This document shows, one piece after another, positions 56,212 through 64,000 of a DNA stretch of 64,000 nt. The stretch is from Marispirochaeta sp. GTDB taxonomy: Bacteria > Spirochaetota > Spirochaetia > JC444 > Marispirochaetaceae. Numbering within the stretch: the stretch's first letter is position 1; the number at the start of each line of letters is the position of its first letter. Under the pieces are notes generated by a model. It made no database searches. It worked only from the letters and a program-made list of their open reading frames with translations, and was not told where the DNA came from. The DNA lies in the NCBI RefSeq assembly GCF_963668165.1, contig NZ_OY764211.1, positions 124,001 through 188,000 on the forward strand, given 5' to 3'. Made by a program: the position numbers and the translations under genes.

Positions 56212-58420
56212 GACCAGCCTTTCCGCTGGCATTGAAAACCTCTTTTCTCCCTATCTGCCGCGCCGAAGGCGAAGATTTCTGCTGATCGTGGCAAGTTTTC
56301 TGTTGTTGTATGTCTTTCTGTTTGTTACCACTCAAGCGGGAGGCCTCTTCACCAGAGCCCGAATCTCGGATTATGAAGTCGGAAAGGTTGCAGAGAAGGA
56401 CCTTATCCTGGACCGTGAAATCTCTTTTATCGACCAGGAGGCCACCGACCTGAAAATCGCCGCCCGGGTCCAGCTTGTACGTCCCATATTCGAGGTAGAA
56501 GAGGACATTACCCGGCGCGGTCTTTCGCTTTTGCGGGGTTTTATCGAGATCGTGGAGAGTACGGTTGCCCAGCGTTTACCTGAAGAGACTGCAATTCTGC
56601 AGATAGAAGCGGAGTATCCAGGTCTTTTTACCTCGGAACAGATAAAGGACATCCTGATGGTAGCCCGGAGTCCTTTTGATCTTGGTCTGTGCGAGGACCT
56701 TTTGCGGAGGATACTGCGCTTCGGTCTGGTGCGTTTTCCTGATCAGTGGAATCACGGGAACGAGCCCATTATCGATATCTGGCGCTGGCGGAACGGAAAC
56801 CGCGAACACGAAGAGGTTCCGCAGTCGGAGCTGTATACCACGGAAAATCTTGATGAACGAATTAAAGAAGATTTCGCCGACCTTGGGGTCTCCGCCGGGT
56901 TTATTCCCATCTATGCGGGCATCATAAAGGTTTTTGCAGCCGCCAATACTTTTTACGATCCCGATCAAACCGCCCGCAACCGTGAACGGGCCCGGCAGGA
57001 AGTAAGCCCCGTGGTCGTACGCCTCGAACCAGGGGAGCCTATTGTCCGCAAGGGCTTTATCGTCACCGAAGAGGAGATTGAAAAAATCCAGGCCGTCGGG
57101 AACTCTTCGGCACGCTTCAATCTGCAGGGTATGCTGGGTATCGGCTTTTTTATGCTGGCCCTCTACCTGCTGACCTTCTGGCTGCTGAGCAGCCGGTACG
57201 CAGGTGTCCGCTTAAAAGACAGCCAGCTCTACTTTATACTGGCAGTTGCCAGTATTTACCTGATCACCGCAGTGCTGATTTCGCAAATGGCATCCCTGCC
57301 TGCGTGGCTGCCGGTATCAGTATTCCTGCCCACCGCCCTGGTAACCATGCTGCTGGCTCTTCTCGTATCTCCCCGTATCGCCGTGAACATTGGCCTTGTC
57401 CTCTCTCTCAGTCTGCTTCTGATAAATCGGTCCAATCCCTTTGAGCTTGTTTTTGCCTTTTTTTCCGGAGTCGCTGCTGCTATAGTCGTACTCGGCGCGG
57501 ATAAACGTTTTGAACTCGTCAGGTCAACCTTCTACCTTGTTCTTGCTCATTTGGGGATTGCCGCGGTAATCGGATTTCTTGCCCGACTTCAGTTTGGCCA
57601 GTTTTTGTCCCTCACGGGATTCGCTGTGATGAACAGTCTGTTCTGTTCAATCCTGAACATAGGCCTGTTGCCATTTTTTGAGCACATCCTGAATATTCCG
57701 ACCTCTTTTCGTCTGATTGAGTTGTCGGACCTGAACACACCTCTTTTCCGGAGAATGTTGACTTTGGCGCCGGGGACCTACAGCCACAGTGTCAGTGTCG
57801 CAAATCTGGCAGAATCCGCCGCCAGGGAGATCGGGGCTAACTCACTGCTCGCCCGGGTCGGTGCCTATTATCACGATATCGGAAAGATAGATCAGCCCGA
57901 GTATTTTGTGGAAAATCAGCCGGATAACGACAATAAGCATAACGAACTTAAACCAAGTCTTTCCGCCGCTGTGATCAAATCTCATGTTAAGATAGGTATA
58001 GAGAAGGCCAGGGATTTGAAACTGCCGGAAGAAGTAATCGAGATTGTTGCCCAGCACCATGGCAGCGGTCTGATCAACTATTTTTACGTTGAAGCCCTGA
58101 AGACCGACGGGGGGACAAAGCCGGAGGACTTCTCCTATAACGGTATTCCTCCAACCTCAAGGGAAGCCGCCGTAGTTATGCTGGCGGATACTATTGAGGC
58201 AGCAACCCGCACCCTGGCGAATCCGACGGTAGCAAAACTGGAGAAGTTTATCTGGAAGCAGATAATGGCAAAGTTCGAGAACCACCAGCTTGATAACTGC
58301 GACCTGACCTTCAAGGACCTTGAAAAGATAAAGCGTACTTTTGTGCAGATTCTGGCCGGACATTTTCACACCAGAATCGAATATCCCGAACAGAGGGAAG
58401 GTAAAGAGGCTGTTCAATGA
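56195..58420 (+). CDS. 7TM-HD phosphohydrolase (PgpH-like, cyclic-di-AMP phosphodiesterase family)
   Basis: A 741-residue membrane protein. Domains in order: one N-terminal helix (FLLIVASFLLLYVFLFVTTQ), an extracytoplasmic 7TMR-HDED domain (about 60-300), seven helices (about 305-510) and a cytoplasmic HD domain with TYSHSVSVANLAESAA, YYHDIGKID and QHHGSGLINYFY, which carry the metal-binding His and Asp. PgpH proteins hydrolyse cyclic-di-AMP; activity here is inferred. It overlaps phoH by 17 bases and ybeY by 4, the common gene order. Intact. Confidence 0.92.
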   Translation: MKRKAKTSLSAGIENLFSPYLPRRRRRFLLIVASFLLLYVFLFVTTQAGGLFTRARISDYEVGKVAEKDLILDREISFIDQEATDLKIAARVQLVRPIFEVEEDITRRGLSLLRGFIEIVESTVAQRLPEETAILQIEAEYPGLFTSEQIKDILMVARSPFDLGLCEDLLRRILRFGLVRFPDQWNHGNEPIIDIWRWRNGNREHEEVPQSELYTTENLDERIKEDFADLGVSAGFIPIYAGIIKVFAAANTFYDPDQTARNRERARQEVSPVVVRLEPGEPIVRKGFIVTEEEIEKIQAVGNSSARFNLQGMLGIGFFMLALYLLTFWLLSSRYAGVRLKDSQLYFILAVASIYLITAVLISQMASLPAWLPVSVFLPTALVTMLLALLVSPRIAVNIGLVLSLSLLLINRSNPFELVFAFFSGVAAAIVVLGADKRFELVRSTFYLVLAHLGIAAVIGFLARLQFGQFLSLTGFAVMNSLFCSILNIGLLPFFEHILNIPTSFRLIELSDLNTPLFRRMLTLAPGTYSHSVSVANLAESAAREIGANSLLARVGAYYHDIGKIDQPEYFVENQPDNDNKHNELKPSLSAAVIKSHVKIGIEKARDLKLPEEVIEIVAQHHGSGLINYFYVEALKTDGGTKPEDFSYNGIPPTSREAAVVMLADTIEAATRTLANPTVAKLEKFIWKQIMAKFENHQLDNCDLTFKDLEKIKRTFVQILAGHFHTRIEYPEQREGKEAVQ

Positions 58421-58872
58421 ACCGTATAGAGATAACCCTGGAGAGAATCGAGTTTCCTGATTGGATAGAGGAGTACCGCACCTTTGTATCCAGGGTTCTG
58501 GATTATCTGAATATAGATAACTGGGAAATTTCTGTGTTGCTCTGTGATGGTGAAATGATCAGACGCCTGAATAAAAGCTACCGCAATAAAAACGAGGTTA
58601 CTGATGTTCTTTCTTTTCCTCAGGGGGACGGAGAAACCGCTCCAGGAGGCGAGGGCCCTGTTCCGGCGGGGGATATTGTAATCGCCCTGGACAGGATCAC
58701 GGAACAGGCGGCAGAGTATGGTGTCGAGTTTGTAGAGGAACTGTATCGTATGTCGATTCACGGTATTCTGCATCTTGCCGGTCATCATCATTCCGGTACC
58801 AGCGAAAGCGAACCTATGCTGCAGCTGCAGGAGAAGATACTGACTCATCTCATGGGGGAAGAAAAAAGTTGA
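58417..58872 (+). CDS. ybeY: rRNA maturation factor YbeY (endoribonuclease)
   Basis: A 151-residue metalloprotein that matures 16S rRNA ends. The zinc motif is SIHGILHLAGHHHSG, matching HGxLHLxGxDH with His in place of Asp in the last position. The segment NKSYRNKNEVTDVLSFPQGD is a family signature. It lies in the usual operon between the 7TM-HD gene and the CBS gene, overlapping both by 4 bases. Intact; normal length. Confidence 0.94.
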   Translation: MNRIEITLERIEFPDWIEEYRTFVSRVLDYLNIDNWEISVLLCDGEMIRRLNKSYRNKNEVTDVLSFPQGDGETAPGGEGPVPAGDIVIALDRITEQAAEYGVEFVEELYRMSIHGILHLAGHHHSGTSESEPMLQLQEKILTHLMGEEKS

Positions 58873-59675
58873 AGAAATCAGGTTTTTTTCAAAAACTGTT
58901 CCAGATCAGAAAAGATGAACAGGATGATTCGTTTCACTCGTTGAACATCGACGAAAAAGATATGATCCGGGGTATTGTAGAGCTCTCTGATACAACCGTT
59001 AAAGAGGTAATGGTCCCTCGCATCGATGTGGTCTTTGTTTCGGTAGATACCGGTATTCCTGAACTGCTGGAAATCCTCACCGACTGCGGTCACTCACGGG
59101 TACCGGTCTACGAAGAGACCATCGATAATGTCATCGGGGTCCTCTATGCCAAAGACCTGCTGAAATACATGTTTCGTCCTGAGGAAATTAATATTCGCGA
59201 CCTGACCCGCAAGGGCTACTTTGTGCCGGAGAGTAAAAAGCTTGACAGCCTGTTAAAAGAGTTCAAGCGTCGCCGTGTCCATATAGCTGTGGGAGTTGAT
59301 GAGTACGGGGGAATTTCAGGGATTGTCTGCATGGAAGACATTATCGAGGAGATCGTTGGAGAAATCCAGGATGAGTTCGATAACGAGGTGGAGGATATCC
59401 TGGAGATAGGCGAGGGGGTCTTCCTGTGCGATGCCCGGGTGAATCTCGAGGATCTTCACGAAGAGACGGGAATCAGCCTGCCACTGGATGATTTTGATAC
59501 CCTTGGAGGTTTTGTTTTTGATCTGATGGGTAAGATCCCGGTAAAATTCGAGAAGGTCAGCTATGAAAACCTTGACTTTATAATCCAGGAGATGGACGGA
59601 CACAAGATCAAGACTGTGAAAATTTTTGATCGAATAAAAAAAGGCAACGGAAAGGGTGAAATAAAAAGTGAATAG
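58869..59675 (+). CDS. CBS-domain protein, CorC/HlyC family
   Basis: A 268-residue cytosolic protein with two CBS domains (TVKEVMVPRIDVVFVSVD, then VGVDEYGGISGIVCMEDIIE) and a C-terminal CorC/HlyC domain (INLEDLHEETGISLP-like VNLEDLHEETG, DDFDTLGGFVFDLMGKIP). There is no membrane domain, as in CorC. It is linked to Mg2+/Co2+ efflux in enterobacteria and is commonly downstream of ybeY. The start is TTG 58869, overlapping the ybeY stop. It overlaps the next gene by 8 bases. Confidence 0.92.
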   Translation: MKKSGFFQKLFQIRKDEQDDSFHSLNIDEKDMIRGIVELSDTTVKEVMVPRIDVVFVSVDTGIPELLEILTDCGHSRVPVYEETIDNVIGVLYAKDLLKYMFRPEEINIRDLTRKGYFVPESKKLDSLLKEFKRRRVHIAVGVDEYGGISGIVCMEDIIEEIVGEIQDEFDNEVEDILEIGEGVFLCDARVNLEDLHEETGISLPLDDFDTLGGFVFDLMGKIPVKFEKVSYENLDFIIQEMDGHKIKTVKIFDRIKKGNGKGEIKSE

Positions 59676-61635
59676 ACTTCTTTCGCTGATTTTCTTTTGT
59701 CTGCTCCTGTTCCCCCTGACGGCGGAGGCCCCGCAGGTAGATGCCTACCGTCGGGCCCGCAGCCTGCAGGATAACAGAGAGTATTACGCAGCCGTTGAAG
59801 CCTACACAGAAATTGTGCGTCAGTATCCGGTCTACGTGGAACCAATGATCGGTTTGGCGGAATCCTTTTTCTTTCTTGGTGAGTACAAAGATGCTCTGTT
59901 CTATATTCAAAGGGTTATTAAGCTGCGCCAGGGGGATATGTCCCTGCAGGTGCTCCACGGCAGAATTCTGGTAGGTCTTGGTTCCTTTGGAAAAGCCAGA
60001 GAGATCTTTACCCGGATCGTTCAGTCCGAGCCGAATAATATGGAAGCCCTTCTCGGCCTGGCGGAACTGGACGTGGCTGAGGGTCGTATAGGCAATGCCC
60101 TGCAGACCTACGAAGAAGCCCTTGCCCGCGTTCCTGACGAACGACGGGTTATCCTGGGACTTTTACTGCTGTCCGATGAGCTGGAACGTTTCGAGGCTTC
60201 TCAAAGCTATGTTTCCGCCGCGGTCCGCTATCATGGCGATAATCCGCAGGTTCAGGTTGCTGTCGCGCAGCATTACATAAAAAGGGAACGCTTCGATGAT
60301 GCCCTGCACCACGCCCGCATTGCAATATCCCTTCAGCAGGACTATCAGCCGGCGCTGCGGACTGCCGCCCGGGCTCTGCTTCTGAAAAACGAGTATGAAA
60401 CGGCTGCCGGGTACCTGCTGAACGCCCTCAAGGTAAATCCGGACGATGCTGTAACCCTCTATTCCCTGGGTATGGCCTATGAATTGGCAGGAGAATCGGA
60501 TAAGGCTATACGCAGCTATACTTCCGTTTTTCGCAGCCGCCGTGACGACGAGCTTACCCGTTTTGCCCTTGAATCTCTGGTCAAGCGCAGCACCGCACCG
60601 GATCATCCTTTACGGAAAACCCTTGCTGATTACCACCTGGAACGGGGACGGGAGTTCGAAGCCAGATTCCTTATGAACAAAGCAGCCCGGGAGTACCGTC
60701 TTGCAGTGCAGCTGCTTCCATCTGATCCGCTGTATCGTATGCGCTACGCCCAAGTTTGGAAAACCCTGGGATACAAAGCAAAGTATCTGAGCTATATCGA
60801 GGGGATTGTCGCGGAAGGTACTGAAAACGAGGATATTCGAGACGAACTGGAGATTCATCGCAGTCTTCAGGAGAACAGCATCGCCCAGTCCTGGGGACTT
60901 GGGCAGTTTGGACTACAACGAAATGAATATCGGGCAGGGGTTTTCTATATCCCTTCGGAATCCGGTATGGAGAAGTTCGCCGGTGAAAGGGTTGCATCAG
61001 AGCTGTTCGTGGATTTTCTCAGTTCCCTGGAGCGAATTACTATTCCGGGACTCAAGGCACAAAATGTATCCTCCTTCGCTGAAGCCTTTGGTAATGCCAG
61101 GACACGGGGAGATGAGTATTTTATTCTCCTCTCCTTCGAAGAAACAGCGCGGAGTTTTACCGTACACGCGAATATGTATATGGCCTTTAACGGTGCGGAA
61201 CTGGAGCGGACAAAGGTCTACAGAACCGGCAATGACAAAGTCGGCGATGCGATTGACCGGACTGCCAGAAATATTCACGGAACCCTGCCTCTGAGGGGGA
61301 ACCTGTTGCGCCGCGAGTTCGACAAGGGGCTGATTGATATAGGAGCCCTTGACGGATTGAAAACTGACGATGAGCTGCTTATTCTTCCGCCGGAGGCCGT
61401 TGTCTTGTCCCGCGAGCGCCTTGGATTTGAGTATAGTGAGACTGACATCGTGGGCCGATTCACCGTTACCGCAGTCGATGATCTTGTGGCAGAGGGCAGG
61501 ATAGAGGGACTCGGTTTTTTCGATTACGTCAACGAAGGAGACATCTGTATTATCCCCGGAGATGCTCCTGCTTCTTCGTCGCCGGACGAAGAAGCCCGCG
61601 GGGGATTGTACCAGGAATTACTTACTATACAATAA
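59668..61635 (+). CDS. Exported TPR-repeat protein, 655 residues
   Basis: A signal peptide (LLSLIFFCLLLFPLTAEA) is followed by a long run of tetratricopeptide repeats through about residue 370, for example AVEAYTEIVRQYPVYVEPM, ARIALAL-type ALLGLAELDVAEGRIGNALQ and AVTLYSLGMAYELAGESDKA. The C-terminal 250 residues are a different, beta-rich region with no family I recognise (FEETARSFTVHANMYMAFNG). It may be an envelope assembly or scaffold protein. It overlaps the CBS gene by 8 bases. Intact. Confidence 0.75.
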   Translation: MNRLLSLIFFCLLLFPLTAEAPQVDAYRRARSLQDNREYYAAVEAYTEIVRQYPVYVEPMIGLAESFFFLGEYKDALFYIQRVIKLRQGDMSLQVLHGRILVGLGSFGKAREIFTRIVQSEPNNMEALLGLAELDVAEGRIGNALQTYEEALARVPDERRVILGLLLLSDELERFEASQSYVSAAVRYHGDNPQVQVAVAQHYIKRERFDDALHHARIAISLQQDYQPALRTAARALLLKNEYETAAGYLLNALKVNPDDAVTLYSLGMAYELAGESDKAIRSYTSVFRSRRDDELTRFALESLVKRSTAPDHPLRKTLADYHLERGREFEARFLMNKAAREYRLAVQLLPSDPLYRMRYAQVWKTLGYKAKYLSYIEGIVAEGTENEDIRDELEIHRSLQENSIAQSWGLGQFGLQRNEYRAGVFYIPSESGMEKFAGERVASELFVDFLSSLERITIPGLKAQNVSSFAEAFGNARTRGDEYFILLSFEETARSFTVHANMYMAFNGAELERTKVYRTGNDKVGDAIDRTARNIHGTLPLRGNLLRREFDKGLIDIGALDGLKTDDELLILPPEAVVLSRERLGFEYSETDIVGRFTVTAVDDLVAEGRIEGLGFFDYVNEGDICIIPGDAPASSSPDEEARGGLYQELLTIQ

Positions 61636-61672
61636 CTTATATGTACCATTCTTGTATCTCTACCCCAGTTAA

Positions 61673-61702
61673 TTGACACATACTCCGGCTTTGTCATATA
61701 GT
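61673..61702 (+). promoter_or_regulatory. Promoter of gapA
   Basis: TTGACA (61673-61678), 18-base spacer, TATAGT (61697-61702). The ribosome site AGGAGG stands about 7 bases before the gapA ATG at 61739. Confidence 0.6.
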
Positions 61703-61738
61703 AGTCAACAAAGTAATAGATTATCCAGGAGGAATAAG

Positions 61739-62740
61739 ATGAAAATTGCTATTAATGGTTTCGGACGGATTGGAAGAAATGTATTCAAGGTCGCATTCGA
61801 CCGTGACAACATAGATGTTGTTGCAATTAACGACATAACCGATCCTAAAACCCTTGCACACCTGTTAAAATATGACTCAACCTTTGGTGTGTATAATAAG
61901 AAGATCGAAGTTAAGGATGACGCCATTGTTGTCGACGGCAAGGAGATCAAGATTTTCGCGGTTCGCGAACCTGCAAATCTGCCCTGGGGCAAGCTTGGCG
62001 TTGATGTTGTTGTTGAGTCTACCGGTATTTTTACTACCGCAGAAGGCCCCCGGGGCGGCTACAAGGACCATATCAAGGCTGGCGCGAAGAAGGTTATTCT
62101 TACCGTTCCCGCCAAGGATACCATCGACAAGACCATTGTTCTCGGTGTTAACGATGAGATGATCGGTGACAAATATGAGGCCTATTCGAACGCTTCCTGC
62201 ACGACCAACTGTCTGGCACCTCTTGCCAAGGTTCTGCACGATAAATTCGGCATTGTTCATGGTTTGATGAACACCATTCACGCGTATACCAACGACCAGA
62301 ATATTCTGGATCTGCCCCATAAGGACCTGCGGCGGGCCCGCGCTGCGGCTCTTTCCGTTATTCCCACTACTACCGGAGCTGCCAAGGCTGTTGGACTGGT
62401 AATTCCCGAACTCAACGGCAAGCTGAACGGTATGGCCATGCGTGTCCCCACACCGACCGGTTCTGTTGTAGACCTTACTGTACAGCTTGAGAAAGACCCC
62501 AGCGTGGAAGAGCTTAATAAGGCAGTTGAAGATGCCGCTAAAGGCCCCATGAAGGGTATACTCGAATACACTGATGAACCCATCGTCTCCGTGGACGTTA
62601 AGGGCAATCCTCATTCTTCCGTCTTCGATTCTCTTTGCACCATGAAGATTGGAAAGGGCTTTTTCAAGGTTGTATCCTGGTACGATAACGAGTGGGGTTA
62701 CTCCAACCGTGTAGTCGACCTGGCTGAGAAGATTGTTTAA
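61739..62740 (+). CDS. gapA: Glyceraldehyde-3-phosphate dehydrogenase, type I
   Basis: A 333-residue glycolytic enzyme. It has the NAD-binding start [16 protein letters not shown], the catalytic Cys in [15 protein letters not shown], and the C-terminal [15 protein letters not shown]. The start at 61739 follows CCAGGAGGAATAAG; the longer frame from 61673 covers the promoter. It is 26 bases before pgk, so the two are probably one operon. Intact. Confidence 0.98.
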   Translation: MKIAINGFGRIGRNVFKVAFDRDNIDVVAINDITDPKTLAHLLKYDSTFGVYNKKIEVKDDAIVVDGKEIKIFAVREPANLPWGKLGVDVVVESTGIFTTAEGPRGGYKDHIKAGAKKVILTVPAKDTIDKTIVLGVNDEMIGDKYEAYSNASCTTNCLAPLAKVLHDKFGIVHGLMNTIHAYTNDQNILDLPHKDLRRARAAALSVIPTTTGAAKAVGLVIPELNGKLNGMAMRVPTPTGSVVDLTVQLEKDPSVEELNKAVEDAAKGPMKGILEYTDEPIVSVDVKGNPHSSVFDSLCTMKIGKGFFKVVSWYDNEWGYSNRVVDLAEKIV

Positions 62741-62766
62741 TCAGCACTAAATCAGAGGAATATTGT

Positions 62767-63948
62767 ATGTCCCTTAAAACAATTAAAGATATCGATCTGA
62801 AAAATAAACGGGTTCTGGTACGCGTCGATTTTAATGTCCCCTTGAAAGAGGGGACCATCACCGACGACACCCGCATAAAGGCGGCGCTGCCGACCCTGAA
62901 GTACATTCTCGATCAGCAAGGGGCGTCACTGATACTCATGACTCATCTGGGGCGGCCTAAAGGCAAAAGGGAGCCGGCGTACAGTCTGGCTCCCGTAGCC
63001 GCCCGTCTTGGCGAACTCCTTGGAAAAGAAGTAATAATGGCACCCGACTGCATCGGCGATGAGGTGGAGAAGCTCGTCTCAGGTCTTTCAGGCGGAGACG
63101 TCATGATGCTTGAGAACGTCCGCTTTTACGAAGGTGAAACAAAGAACGACACCGATTTTGCGGCATCTCTGGCAAAGCTGGGAGACGTATATGTGAATGA
63201 TGCCTTTGGTACTGCCCATCGCGCTCATGCCTCGACCGAAGGGGTGGCTCATCACCTGGAATCCGCAGCAGGTTTCCTGATCGAGAAGGAGGTCAAGTTT
63301 TTTGCTCCCCTTCTTGATAAACCGGCACGGCCCTTTGTCGCCATCATTGGCGGTGCTAAAGTCTCAACAAAGATTGCTGTACTTGAAACCCTTCTTCCAA
63401 AATGTACCACCCTGGTAATTGGAGGCGGCATGGCCTATACCTTTCTTAAAGCCCAGGGGCACGGAATTGGAAAGTCCCTTCTTGAAGAGGATTTTCTGGA
63501 TACCGCTAAATCTCTTTTGAAAAAAGCAGATGAGGCCGGAGTTGAGGTTATTCTTCCCCTTGATCATGTTGTGGCTGCGGAGTTCTCAGATTCCGCGCAG
63601 GCTGAACAGGTCGACGGTGCGGATGTGCCGGAGGGCAAGATCGGTATGGACGTTGGCCCGAAAACCCTGGCAAAGATTAAAAGTACTGTTGCTGCTGCTA
63701 AAAATGTGGTCTGGAATGGTCCGTTGGGGGTTTTTGAGTTTGACGCCTTTGCCAGGGGAACCCTGGAGGTCGCCGGATACGTTGCGGACTGTGCCGGAAC
63801 CACGGTGGTCGGCGGCGGAGATTCTGTAGCCGCTGTTAACAAGTTCAATCTTGCTGACCGTATAGACCATGTTTCAACCGGAGGAGGGGCCTCACTCGAA
63901 TTTCTCGAAGGCAAAGCTCTTCCCGGAATAGTTGCATTGACAAAATAA
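62767..63948 (+). CDS. pgk: Phosphoglycerate kinase
   Basis: A 393-residue enzyme making ATP from 1,3-bisphosphoglycerate. Signatures are [41 protein letters not shown]-type [11 protein letters not shown], and nucleotide-site segments [14 protein letters not shown] and [15 protein letters not shown] 62767 follows AGAGGAAT. A hairpin follows its stop. Intact and normal in length. Confidence 0.98.
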   Translation: MSLKTIKDIDLKNKRVLVRVDFNVPLKEGTITDDTRIKAALPTLKYILDQQGASLILMTHLGRPKGKREPAYSLAPVAARLGELLGKEVIMAPDCIGDEVEKLVSGLSGGDVMMLENVRFYEGETKNDTDFAASLAKLGDVYVNDAFGTAHRAHASTEGVAHHLESAAGFLIEKEVKFFAPLLDKPARPFVAIIGGAKVSTKIAVLETLLPKCTTLVIGGGMAYTFLKAQGHGIGKSLLEEDFLDTAKSLLKKADEAGVEVILPLDHVVAAEFSDSAQAEQVDGADVPEGKIGMDVGPKTLAKIKSTVAAAKNVVWNGPLGVFEFDAFARGTLEVAGYVADCAGTTVVGGGDSVAAVNKFNLADRIDHVSTGGGASLEFLEGKALPGIVALTK

Positions 63949-63968
63949 GCTGATAGAATCATTCTATA

Positions 63969-63991
63969 GTCCCGGTCCTGACGGCCGGGAC
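63969..63991 (+). terminator. Terminator-like hairpin after pgk
   Basis: GTCCCGG (63969-63975), nine-base loop, CCGGGAC (63985-63991). No T-run is visible before the window ends, so it may be a weak or Rho-assisted terminator. Confidence 0.4.
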
Positions 63992-64000
63992 TTCACCGTT

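Noticed and set aside
61877..62614. Long antisense frame in gapA
   Set aside because: A shadow of the gapA codon pattern; no start signal and no family resemblance. The same applies to long antisense frames over other conserved genes.

Overview
The window reads as a chromosomal stretch of a free-living spirochaete-like bacterium. The evidence is a V-type ATPase operon with an embedded DUF2764-like gene, a GldA/GldG/DUF4340-type ABC operon, a very large LptD-like outer-membrane protein, and the order phoH - pgpH - ybeY - corC. The assignment rests on gene content and order only. No rRNA is present, and there is one intact tRNA gene (Gly, anticodon TCC).

Layout. 0-5.4 kb: a one-carbon cluster of two MttB-family methyltransferases (the first cut by the window edge), a corrinoid carrier protein, an asparagine-synthase-like amidotransferase and MetF. 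5.4-6.6 kb: a membrane diguanylate cyclase on the minus strand. 6.8-14.1 kb: an efflux operon (MacA-like, MacB-like ATPase and permease, TolC-like) followed by a histidine kinase and an NtrC-family sigma54 activator, with a sigma54-type promoter in front. 14.1-14.9 kb: debris of a sugar ABC permease and a transposase. 14.9-21.6 kb: MATE pump, U32 peptidase, C39-like secreted protein, a SatD/DUF3307-like pair behind three evenly spaced palindromes, and a coiled-coil membrane protein with 33-bp repeats.

21.8-27.9 kb: a decayed genomic island in tRNA-Gly. It is bounded by 95-bp direct repeats that include the tRNA 3' half. It holds a HigBA module, an unknown gene, IS1380, HsdR and IS21 remnants, an IS110 element, and a tyrosine integrase broken by an in-frame TAG and by loss of its catalytic C-terminus. 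27.9-34.5 kb: a 20-residue membrane peptide, a NatAB-type ABC exporter, a second IS110 element with a long structured left end, a zinc-ribbon protein, MurI, RsgA and two small unknown proteins. 34.6-41.9 kb: the V-ATPase operon (E, DUF2764, A, B, D, I, K); the rotor subunit carries the residues of a sodium site. 42-48.8 kb: ispG, a TPR protein and the Gld-like ABC operon. 48.9-61.6 kb: uvrA, the LptD-like protein, phoH, pgpH, ybeY, corC and a TPR protein. 61.7-64 kb: gapA and pgk.

A feature of the whole window is a set of at least nine single-base insertions or deletions, mostly in homopolymers, that break otherwise well conserved genes: asnB twice, metF, the GGDEF gene, the macB permease, tolC, and V-ATPase subunit I twice; a further one lies in the hsdR remnant. 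macA and the integrase are each interrupted by an in-frame TAG. Because housekeeping genes are hit, sequencing or assembly error is the simplest explanation for most indels, but this cannot be decided from the sequence alone.
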